Part shown: piece after piece, positions 36,169-45,413 of the stretch
Numbering within the stretch: the first letter of the stretch is position 1
Layout: the number at the start of each line of letters is the position of its first letter
Origin: Pedobacter sp. PLR
Lineage (GTDB): Bacteria; Bacteroidota; Bacteroidia; Sphingobacteriales; Sphingobacteriaceae
Direction of reading: 5' to 3'
Length of the DNA stretch: 64,000 nucleotides
Assembly (NCBI RefSeq): GCF_026239675.1
Contig: NZ_JAPIVQ010000005.1
Coordinates: forward strand, 124,001-188,000
Translations under genes and position numbers: made by a program
The notes under the pieces: model-generated
The model's database searches: none
Told to the model about the DNA's origin: nothing
The model's input: only the letters and a program-made list of their open reading frames with translations

Positions 36169-37449
36169 ATGAAGTTAGCAACCACCAATACATCGATGAA
36201 CACTTTTAGGCCCTGGCTTATTGTAGGGTTATTATTTATCATTGCGATGCTCAATTATATTGACAGGACAATGATTACCACCATGCGGGGCTCAATTGTA
36301 GGTTCAATTCCTATGACAGACGCTCATTTTGGCCTGCTGACTGCAGTATTCCTGTGGGTATATGGTTTATTTAGCCCATTAGCAGGGTTTTTAGCAGATC
36401 GTTATAGTAAGAGTAAAATCATACTTTTTAGCCTTTTTGTATGGTCGCTGGTCACCTGGATGACTTCTTATGCAAGTAGTTTTGAGGAATTACTGATTAC
36501 AAGAGCCTTAATGGGGATTAGTGAAGCTTGTTATATTCCGGCAGCACTTTCCTTAATTATGGACTATCACAAAGGACCTACACGGTCTTTAGCAACGGGA
36601 ATACATATGGCAGGTATTATGGCTGGACAAAGTTTAGGCTTTTTGGGTGGCTGGCTGGCAGAAAACCATACCTGGAATTACGCCTTTACTATTTTAGGGG
36701 TATTCGGGATCAGCTATGCTTTGATCATCTTCTTTTTCCTTAAAGATGCGCCAGATAAAGAAACCATAATTGAGGAAGAGCAGGAGCCTAAAGTCAATTT
36801 CGGACAGTCATTACGTGCGCTGTTCAGCAACTTCTCTTTTATTTGTATTGTTTTATTCTTCGGGTTAATTAGCATTGTTTCCTGGCTTATTGTGGGATGG
36901 TTGCCGACTTATTTCCAGGAGCGGTTTCAATTAAGCCAGACCCAGGCAGGGATTTACTCCACGGGATATGTTTTTACATCGGCAATTGTAGGTGTGCTGG
37001 TCGGAGGTTTTTTAACCGATTTATGGAGTAGAAAAAATTCTAATGCAAGGATTTATGTGCCTTTTATTGGCTTATGTATTGCTGCACCGGCAATCTTCCT
37101 GGCTAATTACTCTCATCTGCTTTCTATTTCTCTACTCTGCTTTATGCTTTATACTTTTTGCAAATCCTTTGTGGATACCAATACAATGCCAATATTAAGT
37201 ATGACTGTCGACAACCGCTACAGGGCTACAGGATATGGGGTTTTAAACTTCTTTGGCACTTTGGTTGGTGGTTTCGGATTGTATTTTGGCGGTGCATTAA
37301 GAGATTTAAATATTGACCTAAGTACCATCTTCAAATTTGCTTCCGTATTAATTGTACTCGCAGCCATCGCATTGTATTTGGTTAGGCCTGGAAAAAAACG
37401 CATTGGAAAAGAAAGCATTATCAACATAAAACTAAACCTAAGTAAATGA
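36169..37449 (+). CDS. MFS transporter, acid-sugar type
   Basis: 426 residues with twelve predicted helices. The first helix carries LNYIDRTMITTM, as in hexuronate, sialate and phthalate transporters of the anion:cation symporter group. The family and the operon position point to import of the released acid sugar across the inner membrane (NanT role). It overlaps the next gene by 4 bp (ATGA). Confidence 0.88.
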   Translation: MKLATTNTSMNTFRPWLIVGLLFIIAMLNYIDRTMITTMRGSIVGSIPMTDAHFGLLTAVFLWVYGLFSPLAGFLADRYSKSKIILFSLFVWSLVTWMTSYASSFEELLITRALMGISEACYIPAALSLIMDYHKGPTRSLATGIHMAGIMAGQSLGFLGGWLAENHTWNYAFTILGVFGISYALIIFFFLKDAPDKETIIEEEQEPKVNFGQSLRALFSNFSFICIVLFFGLISIVSWLIVGWLPTYFQERFQLSQTQAGIYSTGYVFTSAIVGVLVGGFLTDLWSRKNSNARIYVPFIGLCIAAPAIFLANYSHLLSISLLCFMLYTFCKSFVDTNTMPILSMTVDNRYRATGYGVLNFFGTLVGGFGLYFGGALRDLNIDLSTIFKFASVLIVLAAIALYLVRPGKKRIGKESIINIKLNLSK

Positions 37450-39131
37450 AGTTCAACATAAGTATCAATAAATTTAGCAGACTGAGATTTTTTTTAATAT
37501 CCATCAGTTTAATAGCGTTATTATCTTCAGCAGATCGAGCTGATTACAAATCGAAACCTCCAAAATTCAGGATCATCCATAATAATGATGGTACCGATGC
37601 GCTGGCGAATATGTGGTTTAATCGAAAACCAGATTTAACAAGAGAAGATATCAATAATTATGTTGATCTGGTTGCGGAAAGCAAGGTGGTCACCACATTT
37701 ATGATGTGTACGGGGAGTGATTTCGTCTTTTATCGTTCCAAATATGAGCGCCCATTTGGGGATGATCTGAATGATTCGCTGGATTGTAAAGGAAGCGAAT
37801 CTGAGCGTAAAGCTTTTAAGCAATATATTAAGAATTTCAAGAGCTTAGAAGCCGAGGGCACTGATATCATCGATGCCTCTTTAACACGGGCCAAACAACG
37901 CGGAATGGAAGCTTTCATCACCTTTAGGGTTAATGATCTTCATTTCGCGGATACAGCAACACATTGTAGGGTATCCTATCCCGATTTTTGGTTTAATAAC
38001 CCGCAATATTGGATAGGAGAGGATAACCAGGGAATGAATAGTTCGAGGGCATTGGATTTTACGCATCAAGCGGTGCGTGACCATAAGCTGGCGATGATTC
38101 GCGAGCAGTTGGAGAAATATGAGATGATTGATGGATTTGATTTAGATTTCATGCGTTTTATTGTGCTGTTTAAGGCTGGTGAAGGTTCTTCTAAAGCTCA
38201 TTTAATGACCTCTTTTGTAAAGACTGTGAAGTCGATGGTCGATTCTGTGTCTAAGGTTCGGGGAAAAAAAATCTTATTGTCTGTACGTGTTCCTATTACG
38301 GTTGAAGGCGCTTTGGAGAAGGGATTGGATGTAAAAGATTGGGTAAAGCAAGATCTCATTGATTTTATCTCTATTGGTGCTCATTGGCGAGGAGAAACCG
38401 CTATGCCTATCGCAAAGTTTAAACAGGATTTATTTGGTAAATCAAATAAAAGGATCCCTGTATATGGATCAATAGATGATGGAGGATATTTACCAAGAGA
38501 ACTTTATTCAGATGGGATGTTCAAAGGAATGGCTTCGAACATACTTGGTCAGGGTGGTGACGGCTTATATTTATTTAATTTTTATTTTGCCAACTACGGA
38601 AAAGTTGATTATCAAAAAGCCCTAAATCCGAGCGGCTTAGTTTGCCGTACAAGATCTACACGTTTGCTTAATGAACTTGGGACTATAGATAAGCTGAACA
38701 CCGCAAATAAAATCTTTTGTGCTTCGGATGGAGTTACCAACTCTTATGGGGTATTACAGGTTAGCGATCTTCCAATGGCTTGTGGAGTTGGGAAAAAAAG
38801 CACAGCGTCCATTTTTATTGGAGATCCTATAGATAAAAAATATCCAAAAGAAAGCATCCTGTTTCTTCGTACAGACCGTTCTTCCAGAATGGAAATTGAG
38901 GTAAATGGTTTGAAAATTACAGAAATACAGGCCAAATACCCGGAGGATTATGATAGAAATCATGGCCTGCAGGAAGGCGAGAAAATGGTTGCCTATGTGC
39001 TTCCAAAAAACTGCCTGATTAAAGGCGAGAACAAAGTGAGCATTGTTGCCAGGACACCTAATGTTTTTGTGGTTAAACGGTTAGAAGTTGCCTTGAACTA
39101 TGGTGATGTGGCTGTAAATGGATATTTTTAA
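37446..39131 (+). CDS. Secreted TIM-barrel hydrolase-like protein of unclear specificity
   Basis: 561 residues with a signal sequence (first about 28 residues). The central part reads like a GH10-like/GHL TIM barrel: RAKQRGMEAFITFRVND, a strand ending YEMIDGFDLDFMRF with three acidic residues, and ILLSVRVPITVEG. Then come LIDFISIGAHW and the final strand GDGLYLFNFYF. A C-terminal beta domain (about 430-560) follows. Asp/Glu of DGFDLDF are candidate catalytic residues. I know of no characterised member. The context suggests a glycosidase acting on the imported or surface glycan. Confidence 0.6.
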   Translation: MKFNISINKFSRLRFFLISISLIALLSSADRADYKSKPPKFRIIHNNDGTDALANMWFNRKPDLTREDINNYVDLVAESKVVTTFMMCTGSDFVFYRSKYERPFGDDLNDSLDCKGSESERKAFKQYIKNFKSLEAEGTDIIDASLTRAKQRGMEAFITFRVNDLHFADTATHCRVSYPDFWFNNPQYWIGEDNQGMNSSRALDFTHQAVRDHKLAMIREQLEKYEMIDGFDLDFMRFIVLFKAGEGSSKAHLMTSFVKTVKSMVDSVSKVRGKKILLSVRVPITVEGALEKGLDVKDWVKQDLIDFISIGAHWRGETAMPIAKFKQDLFGKSNKRIPVYGSIDDGGYLPRELYSDGMFKGMASNILGQGGDGLYLFNFYFANYGKVDYQKALNPSGLVCRTRSTRLLNELGTIDKLNTANKIFCASDGVTNSYGVLQVSDLPMACGVGKKSTASIFIGDPIDKKYPKESILFLRTDRSSRMEIEVNGLKITEIQAKYPEDYDRNHGLQEGEKMVAYVLPKNCLIKGENKVSIVARTPNVFVVKRLEVALNYGDVAVNGYF

Positions 39132-39151
39132 TTAATAAATGTTTGGCTAAT

Positions 39152-40294
39152 ATGTACAAAATTTTAATCGCCCCTAATAGTTTCAAAGGAAGTCTTACAG
39201 CTGATGAAGCTGCTCATGCTATTGAACAGGGATTAAACCAAAGTAACCTCAAGTTTCAGTCTAGCAAATTTCCGATAGGTGATGGGGGCGATCATACTGC
39301 TTTTTTACTCACAAATCATCTAAAAGGTGATTTTGGCCATCACCTGGTTTTTGGTGCCTATGGCGATTTAGTGAATGCTCGTTTTGGACTCATAAATAAT
39401 GGAAAAACAGCGATACTAGAGGTAGCAGAAACATCTGGATTTAAAACTATTAAAGGGGAGCTCAGACAGGTTTTACAGGCTGATACAAAAGGACTAGGAC
39501 AGTTAATTGATCATGTTTTAAGCCTTGGTGTCTCTGAAATCATACTTTGCCTGGGAGGTTCTGCCACCATAGATGGTGGCATTGGTATGTTAACTGCATT
39601 GGGTGTTCGGTTTTTGGATGCAGATCATCATGTTATCGATGTGTATCCCGAAAATTTCTCGCAGGTAGGTTTTATCGACGTCACTGGATTAAAGCAAAGG
39701 ATCAGCCACTGCAAGTTTAGGGTATTATGTGATGTCGATAATCCTTTACTGGGGGAACGTGGTGCTGCAAAAGTATTTGGTCCGCAAAAAGGAGCTACTG
39801 AAAAAGAAGTCATCTTATTAGAAGCGTTTTTGTCGAGCTTTAATAAGCTTACCATAAATACGCTGGGGAAATCTTTAGATCAGGTTAAATTTGGAGGGGC
39901 TGCTGGTGGTTTATCCGCCACATTAAGTGTCTATTTAAATGCAGATTTGCTGGAAGGAGCTGAGCACTTTTGTAAGATTACCGGTTTTAAACAAGCTTTG
40001 TCCAATGTAGATTTATTAATTACAGGAGAAGGAAGTATCGATGGGCAAACTTTAAATGGCAAAGCCCCTTATGTTGTGGCAAAACATGCTTTGGCTGCAA
40101 ATATTCCGGTAATAGGCTTAGCCGGAAATATACCAGGGGTAGTACCCGCAGATCTGCAGCGATATTTTTCTATGTTATTGAGTATTGGAAATAAACCTGA
40201 ATCTCTATTGTCAGCCATTGACCACACCTATGAAAATTTAGTCCGAACCTCAAAACAGATAGGTAATATTTTGTCTGTTTACAATAATGAATAA
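39152..40294 (+). CDS. Glycerate kinase (GlxK/GarK type)
   Basis: 380 residues from ATG at 39152 (a TTG 9 bp earlier would add MAN). The N-terminal IAPNSFKGSLTADEAAHAIE and the central LGGSATIDGGIGMLTALG motifs are diagnostic of the type I glycerate kinase family (PF02595). It phosphorylates D-glycerate to 2-phosphoglycerate. In this operon it implies that a three-carbon acid or aldehyde is an end product, as in 2-keto-3-deoxy acid cleavage followed by oxidation. Confidence 0.95.
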   Translation: MYKILIAPNSFKGSLTADEAAHAIEQGLNQSNLKFQSSKFPIGDGGDHTAFLLTNHLKGDFGHHLVFGAYGDLVNARFGLINNGKTAILEVAETSGFKTIKGELRQVLQADTKGLGQLIDHVLSLGVSEIILCLGGSATIDGGIGMLTALGVRFLDADHHVIDVYPENFSQVGFIDVTGLKQRISHCKFRVLCDVDNPLLGERGAAKVFGPQKGATEKEVILLEAFLSSFNKLTINTLGKSLDQVKFGGAAGGLSATLSVYLNADLLEGAEHFCKITGFKQALSNVDLLITGEGSIDGQTLNGKAPYVVAKHALAANIPVIGLAGNIPGVVPADLQRYFSMLLSIGNKPESLLSAIDHTYENLVRTSKQIGNILSVYNNE

Positions 40295-40332
40295 AACTCA
40301 TGATCGCTTCAATACCATTAAAAAATAAACTT

Positions 40333-41715
40333 ATGAAAATTATTAGCAGCATTGTGTTCATCGCCATGCTAACCATTTCGATAAATGTTCAGGCACAGTA
40401 TCAGCCTTCATGGGAATCACTGGACAAGAGGCCTGTTCCTGAATGGTGGAAGGATGCTAAATTTGGCATTTTTATCCATTGGGGCCTATACGCTGTCCCC
40501 GCCTATGCGCCAACAACTGAGGTGAAGGGTATTTATGATAAATATGCTGAACATTATGAAAATAAGCTGTTGTCAAAAAATGAATTATTTGTGAATCATC
40601 ATCAGAAATATTATGGTAACAACTTTACTTATCAGGATTTTGCGCCTATGTTTAAGGCAGAATATTTTAATCCCGATAAATGGGCCGATCTAATACAAAG
40701 ATCCGGAGCAAAATATGTGGTATTAACATCAAAGCATCATGATGGTTTTTGCCTTTGGCCAAGTAAAGAGAGTCCGAAGTGGAATAGCGTGGCTATAGGC
40801 CCCCACCGGGATATCATAGCTGAACTCAGTACTTCGGTACGTAATAAGGGATTACATATGGGATTATACTATTCTTTACTGGAATGGAACAATCCACTTT
40901 ATAGTCCGGCTACCATGAATAAATGGGTAGATGAGCATATGATTCCGCAAATGAAAGATCTGGTAACCAGCTATAAACCAGAGGTTATTTTTGCTGATGG
41001 GGAATGGGATTATACAAGTGATCAGTTTAAAAGTGAGCAATTCCTTGCCTGGCTTTATAATGAATCTCCTGTAAAACAGACTGTCGTTGTGAATGATAGA
41101 TGGGGGAAGGAGACCAGAAGCAAACATGGAGGTTATTATACGACAGAATATGATGTGGTAAACAATGGAAAAGGAATCGGTGAAAAGAGTGAACATCCTT
41201 GGGAAGAAAGTCGCGGCATCGGGATGTCTTATGGATACAATCAATTTGAAACAGCTGATGACTATTCCAGCTCAAAAAAAATAATTGATTTATTGATCAA
41301 TAAAGTTGGGAACGGCGGTAATTTACTGTTGAATATTGGCCCTGATGCCAATGGCCTTATACCAGTAGTAATGCAGGAGAGACTTATCAATATTGGCGAG
41401 TGGTTAAAAGTGAATGGAGAGGCCATTTATGGTAGCTCTGCATGGGAAAAAAGACCTCAGTTAAGTGATAAGTCTGTGTTTTTCACGATGAATAAAAATC
41501 AACTCTACGTATTCTGTACAAAATGGCCTGATAAGCCGATCACAATTAAAGGCATAAAGAGGGTTGGGAAAGTAAGTATGATAGGCGTAAATAACACTAT
41601 AAAAAAAGCATTTAAAGGTAATAGCCTTACCATTATCCCGCCGGTTTTAAATCCTGGAAATTTGCCGTGTGAACATGCCTGGGTGTTTAAAGTGGAAGGT
41701 TTTTTATCAATGTAG
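40333..41715 (+). CDS. Alpha-L-fucosidase, GH29
   Basis: 460 residues from ATG at 40333, which gives a signal peptide ending NVQAQ. The GH29 hallmarks are clear: WWKDAKFGIFIHWGLYAVPA, TSKHHDGFCLWPS, the nucleophile Asp222 in VIFADGEWDY, and GGNLLLNIGPDANG. A C-terminal beta domain completes it. It removes alpha-L-fucose from glycans in the periplasm or outside. It is the last gene of the operon, so the target glycan probably carries fucose as well as the keto-deoxy acid. Confidence 0.95.
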   Translation: MKIISSIVFIAMLTISINVQAQYQPSWESLDKRPVPEWWKDAKFGIFIHWGLYAVPAYAPTTEVKGIYDKYAEHYENKLLSKNELFVNHHQKYYGNNFTYQDFAPMFKAEYFNPDKWADLIQRSGAKYVVLTSKHHDGFCLWPSKESPKWNSVAIGPHRDIIAELSTSVRNKGLHMGLYYSLLEWNNPLYSPATMNKWVDEHMIPQMKDLVTSYKPEVIFADGEWDYTSDQFKSEQFLAWLYNESPVKQTVVVNDRWGKETRSKHGGYYTTEYDVVNNGKGIGEKSEHPWEESRGIGMSYGYNQFETADDYSSSKKIIDLLINKVGNGGNLLLNIGPDANGLIPVVMQERLINIGEWLKVNGEAIYGSSAWEKRPQLSDKSVFFTMNKNQLYVFCTKWPDKPITIKGIKRVGKVSMIGVNNTIKKAFKGNSLTIIPPVLNPGNLPCEHAWVFKVEGFLSM

Positions 41716-42061
41716 TTACGGAGAAGAAAATATAATTTTTTAATAACTAGTATCTAATTAGTTGTTGGTTTTCCACATAACAAGTGAGATAACCATTGAT
41801 GATAATTTATGATTCTTATTTGTTGTATTTAAGTATCGTGTAATCAATTTGTTATGGTTTGTGTCTCGGAAAATAACAGCAAAAAATCACAAAATAAAAA
41901 TAAAGAAACCGCATCTGAAATGTGTTTCAGATGCGGTTTTGCATACTTTCTGGTTTTCTTTGTAACTCGGATAGCGGGGGTACCTCGTCATATTTCAATG
42001 AGGAAATAACTGAACACTTTTAAACACTTCTACATACTTATAATTAACAGAGTGCTAACTT
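41716..42061. other. Intergenic region after the fucosidase
   Basis: 346 bp with no gene. It carries the element described at 41868-41939 (A-rich leader plus terminator). The rest is AT-rich and featureless. Confidence 0.5.
41868..41939 (+). terminator. Strong terminator with A-rich leader (family copy 1)
   Basis: AAACCGCATCTGAAA (41906-41920) pairs perfectly over 15 bp with TTTCAGATGCGGTTT (41925-41939) around the 4-nt loop TGTG. It is preceded by an A-rich leader (GGAAAATAACAGCAAAAAAT). Related leader-plus-hairpin elements occur at about 43000-43063 and 49186-49257. Confidence 0.8.
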
Positions 42062-42550
42062 TTACTTTAATTGGTCTAATCTTAATTTCAAACTTAAGGA
42101 ATCCAAATCATTTGGTAACACAATAAAATGATCACAATTTTCTTTTGAAAACGAGATTAATGTTCCATCTGATTTTACAATTCCAGCTAAATCCAAAGGA
42201 CGCCGGCTCAGTATGCCATGCGCAACTACTTTATTTTCTTTTATTATAATTAGCTGAACATTATGCTCTGCAACCTTAGCCATTTCAATTTCATTTCTAA
42301 TGGCAAAAAAATTTTCTGCTTTAATTTTTTTTATTTGATCTGTTGATGTATAAGGGGGGATTATCCAAACTAAATCCCATTCTACATTAATTATTTTACA
42401 GAAATCTACTTTTCTAGGTTGATTTGTTAAATTTTTGGAAATTCCCAGAATATTTACATTTCTATCAAAATCAATAATTGGAACATTAGAACGATGCCCG
42501 CAAGAAGTAAATTGCAGTAATATTAAGGCAGTAAATTTAATTGTGTTCAT
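42062..42550 (-). CDS. Putative lipoprotein, possible immunity protein
   Basis: 162 residues from ATG at 42550 with lipobox-like LQFTSC near residue 14-19. No known domain is recognised. It directly follows, and is in frame with, the damaged toxin-like gene upstream, with no stop between them. That arrangement is typical of toxin-immunity pairs or of a lipoprotein born from read-through. The function is open. Confidence 0.5.
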   Translation of the reverse strand: MNTIKFTALILLQFTSCGHRSNVPIIDFDRNVNILGISKNLTNQPRKVDFCKIINVEWDLVWIIPPYTSTDQIKKIKAENFFAIRNEIEMAKVAEHNVQLIIIKENKVVAHGILSRRPLDLAGIVKSDGTLISFSKENCDHFIVLPNDLDSLSLKLRLDQLK

Positions 42551-43012
42551 AATTATTTGATTTGAAGGAGTCAAAACTCCGCCACTAATATACCTCAATT
42601 CCAGAGAGTGCATTAAATCTTGTATTGCAAGTATTGCCTGGGCCAAAGAATGAAATTGACTAGGCGCTTGGCTATTCCATAAGTCCATCTGAATTGAAAT
42701 TGTTGAACCAGGATTTAGCTAGTGAGCGTTAGATAAAAATTTTGTGAGGTTCTCACCAATTGTTACGGTATTTGAAGCATTAAAATAAGCATGTCTAAAA
42801 GCGTCGGCCTTAGTATTGGCCTGATTTCCTGGGTATGTAGTTGCTGCTAAATCAAATACCGATTTGGTATCATCTTCGTCTTGAATAGACAATTCAATAT
42901 ACTCCTTATTTGTAATTGAAAGGGGTATACCTAAAGTTTGTTTCTCTTTAGTATTTAATTTTTTTTTTTCACTCTGCAGCCAGAAAGGCGGGAACCAGGG
43001 AAATAACAGCAA
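42551..43012 (-). pseudogene. DUF6973-like (polymorphic-toxin-type) domain with in-frame stop
   Basis: From about 43012 the frame reads TKADAFRHAYFNASNTVTIG and KFLSNAH, then a TAG (42719-42721), then continues in the same frame with ISIQMDLWNSQAP. The pattern ADAFRHAYxNA, AH, MDLxNN is that of the DUF6973 domain found at C-termini of secreted or toxin-like proteins. Removing the TAG would restore it. The N-terminal part is missing, and an 11-T run (42959-42969) sits at the 5' end. It is a remnant or an inactivated cassette. Confidence 0.6.
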
Positions 43013-43063
43013 AAAATAAAAACATAAATACCCCTTCTGAATTATGGTTCAGAAGGGGTATTT
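43000..43063. terminator. Terminator with A-rich leader (family copy 2)
   Basis: AAATACCCCTTCTGAA (43026-43041) pairs perfectly over 16 bp with TTCAGAAGGGGTATTT (43048-43063). The right arm overlaps the stop codon of the reductase gene. The leader AAATAACAGCAAAAAAT is the same as in copy 1. It probably terminates the leftward reductase transcript. Confidence 0.75.
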
Positions 43064-43745
43064 ATTCTTCAAATATAACCGTTTCTGAAGAGGCACCAAG
43101 ATCAAGCAGAAGTGTATTAATATTTTTCACAAACTGATCTGGCCCGCACACATAAAAATTTTGTCCAAAGTCAGCAATGTTTTCTATAAGGAAGTTACGA
43201 TCAATTCGTCGAGGTATGTATCCCAGGACATGTTCTCTGGTGAATATTTTTACAAAATCATGTTTGAGTATCTTTTGGAGTTCCTCTTCCATGATTACAT
43301 CGGCTGAAGTTTTATTCGAATAAATTAATCTGTTTCCATCCAGATGCCTATGCTTGTTCAAACTTCTGAAGATGGAGATGAATGGGGTAATACCGGCTCC
43401 ACCGGCAATGAAAGTACCGGGGCCTTTGTATTGTATAACGCCAAAAACATCGTGAAGAATTAATTCAGCGTCTTTATTGATTTGACCCAACATATTGGTT
43501 ACACCATCATGATCTCTGTATATCTTAATCATAAACTCAAGATAATGCTGTTCGGGTAAACAGGTAAATGTAAATGGTCGCAGTTGATCTTTCCATTCCC
43601 GAAGGTTTATGGAAACCTCTGTCGCCTGACTTGGAACAAAATTATATCCTTCAGGTTTTTCGACTACAAAACGTTTTACATCATGCGTGATAAAATAAGC
43701 TTCTAATACCTTAACAATATGATAATTTGGGTTTGTCTGACTCAT
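43062..43745 (-). CDS. Ferredoxin/flavodoxin reductase-like FAD/NAD(P) oxidoreductase
   Basis: 227 residues. An FAD-binding barrel with RPFTFTCLP (Arg56 onward) precedes an NAD(P) domain with FIAGGAGITPFISIF and the C-terminal YVCGPDQF. There is no iron-sulphur domain, so it must pass electrons to a separate partner or to a small acceptor. It is monocistronic. A role in redox stress or low oxygen is only suggested by the neighbours. Confidence 0.85.
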   Translation of the reverse strand: MSQTNPNYHIVKVLEAYFITHDVKRFVVEKPEGYNFVPSQATEVSINLREWKDQLRPFTFTCLPEQHYLEFMIKIYRDHDGVTNMLGQINKDAELILHDVFGVIQYKGPGTFIAGGAGITPFISIFRSLNKHRHLDGNRLIYSNKTSADVIMEEELQKILKHDFVKIFTREHVLGYIPRRIDRNFLIENIADFGQNFYVCGPDQFVKNINTLLLDLGASSETVIFEE

Positions 43746-44117
43746 AGGAAGGGTATATGGTTGATCTCTAATAAACGATTTTATCAGATAATTGTTTGCG
43801 CAATCAGATCGCAGTCAGGTCAACCCTAAGATAGGTCTTCTATTTCCATAAAAACAGGGATCAACGCCCTTCCTTTTTTGACTAATTGTAATCAAATTGT
43901 CTTCAAAAAATCAATTGGTCTGTACTGCATACGATTAGGTTTAAATAGTTTATACGGATACAAGATTCCCCTTAGATGTTTAAAAGAGGGATCTTGTATT
44001 TGCAATGTTATTTGGTCGTCCAGAGTTGAAATCAAATACTTAGTATGGTTATTTGATTAATCTAAATGTTCATTAGCATGAATTTCATCACGAATAGCCT
44101 GGAAGTTTTAAGCATCC
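43746..44117. other. Intergenic region with an orphan hairpin
   Basis: About 370 bp with no supported gene. A long inverted repeat (TACAAGAT at 43959-43966 with ATCTTGTA at 43991-43998, extended by the C/G runs next to them) resembles a terminator, but no gene precedes it on either strand within 200 bp. Confidence 0.45.
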
Positions 44118-44140
44118 CTGGGCCGCATTCAGAGGCCCGG
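44118..44140 (-). terminator. Possible terminator of the small membrane protein gene
   Basis: CTGGGCC (44118-44124) pairs with GGCCCGG (44134-44140) with one wobble pair, just beyond the stop of the leftward gene. It is a short stem, so support is weak. Confidence 0.4.
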
Positions 44141-44145
44141 TTTGC

Positions 44146-44298
44146 CTATGTAGACCTTCGAATGACACCGAGAATGATTGCTACGATAGCAATAACAATT
44201 AGGATGTGAATAATTCCGCCGGTATAAAAACCGCCGAGGAAACTGATGGCCCAAATTATGACTAAAATGACCGCGATAGTATAAAGTAGATTTCCCAT
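44146..44298 (-). CDS. Lmo0937-family small membrane protein
   Basis: 50 residues, MGNLLYTIAVILVIIWAISF and onward, with two hydrophobic helices separated by GGFYTGG and a basic tail VIRRST. This is the compact Lmo0937/DUF5670 family, common in Bacteroidota and usually a stress-related inner-membrane peptide of unknown function. The longer frame in the region runs in a different phase and is not the gene. Confidence 0.85.
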   Translation of the reverse strand: MGNLLYTIAVILVIIWAISFLGGFYTGGIIHILIVIAIVAIILGVIRRST

Positions 44299-44798
44299 TG
44301 TATTTTATTTTTAGTGTTATGTGAAGTTCTGTCCCGGTCCCCTTTAGAGTATCCCTGAATTCCACTTTACCTGCATTGTCAATCATGGCTTCTTTAAGAG
44401 ATTATCCTCAGAAATCTAATAATTGATTACTCAGTTCGTTTTTCATGTGGATGTTTTTTATCAGTTACCAGGTCATTATGAATAGTCATAGCGGATGTGA
44501 GTGTTTTTAACATGTCTTAGAGAATGTATAGCCTAATGAACAAAGCCGATGCATTTTGGTTTTGTAGGTAAGAAAATTTAAACTTAAATAGAACAGGCTT
44601 TTTATCTGAAAAGTGATTTTATCTGTTAGTGTCTTAGCGAATAGATCAACCCGGTCAAAACCTATAATGTCATGATATTGGAAGATGTTTTGGATAGAAT
44701 AAATGTAGTTTGATCCTTTTTTTGTAGGATTTAAAACTTTTTGTGCACTCGATGAGTTTAAGGCCTTTGAACCATAGAATCTCTTAAAATATACGATT
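44299..44798. other. Intergenic region between the small membrane protein and DUF4142 genes
   Basis: 500 bp separating two divergent genes. No coding frame with family resemblance, no strong hairpin and no clear repeat were seen. It holds the two promoters. Confidence 0.45.
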
Positions 44799-45413
44799 AT
44801 GAAAAGTATAAGCATTTTTAAATACTGTACCTATCTTTTGGTATTAACAACACTGGTTGCATGTATGAATACAGATAAACGTGGTAAAGCGCAAATGGAT
44901 AGCTCAGCTGTTGGTCAGGATACAGATTCACTTAAAAGGGATCATACCCGTAAGAAATCACGGGATTTAACCATTATGAGTAAAGTAGATGGCGATGGTG
45001 CTAATTTCATGGACACCGCTGCAATTGGCGGAATGATGGAGGTTGATCTGGCTAAACTTGCACTCGAAAAATCCAAAAATGCAAATGTGAGGAAGTTTGC
45101 TTCCCAGATGATTGCTGACCATAGCAAAGTCAATGCGGAACTTAAGGCTATTGCATTTAAACTGGAGCATCTTCTGCCAACTGATTATCCTTCCGATATA
45201 AGGGCCCATATGAATGAAATGAAAAAACTAAATCAACAAGATTTTGATGTTCGTTATATGGATATGATGGTAAAAGATCATCAAAAAACACTTGAACTTT
45301 TCAAATCTTCCAGTAGCTTAAGGCACGAAGTAAAAGACTTCATCAAGCATACCTTGCCGGTTTTGGAAAAGCATAATAAAATGGCCAAAGAGATTCAGAT
45401 CTCATTGAAATAA
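44799..45413 (+). CDS. DUF4142-domain lipoprotein
   Basis: 204 residues. The lipobox is TLVAC (Cys22). A charged linker precedes a four-helix, ferritin-like DUF4142 domain (about 65-200): FMDTAAIGGMMEVDLAKLAL, ASQMIADHSKVNAELK and MMVKDHQKTLELF, with regularly spaced His and Glu. Members are periplasmic or outer-membrane-attached proteins linked to stress and sporulation-like contexts, with no known enzyme activity. It is probably monocistronic. Confidence 0.9.
   Translation: MKSISIFKYCTYLLVLTTLVACMNTDKRGKAQMDSSAVGQDTDSLKRDHTRKKSRDLTIMSKVDGDGANFMDTAAIGGMMEVDLAKLALEKSKNANVRKFASQMIADHSKVNAELKAIAFKLEHLLPTDYPSDIRAHMNEMKKLNQQDFDVRYMDMMVKDHQKTLELFKSSSSLRHEVKDFIKHTLPVLEKHNKMAKEIQISLK

Noticed and set aside
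43878..44060. 60-residue plus-strand frame near the orphan hairpin
   Set aside because: No signal, family or start context was found. It spans the inverted repeat at 43959-43998.
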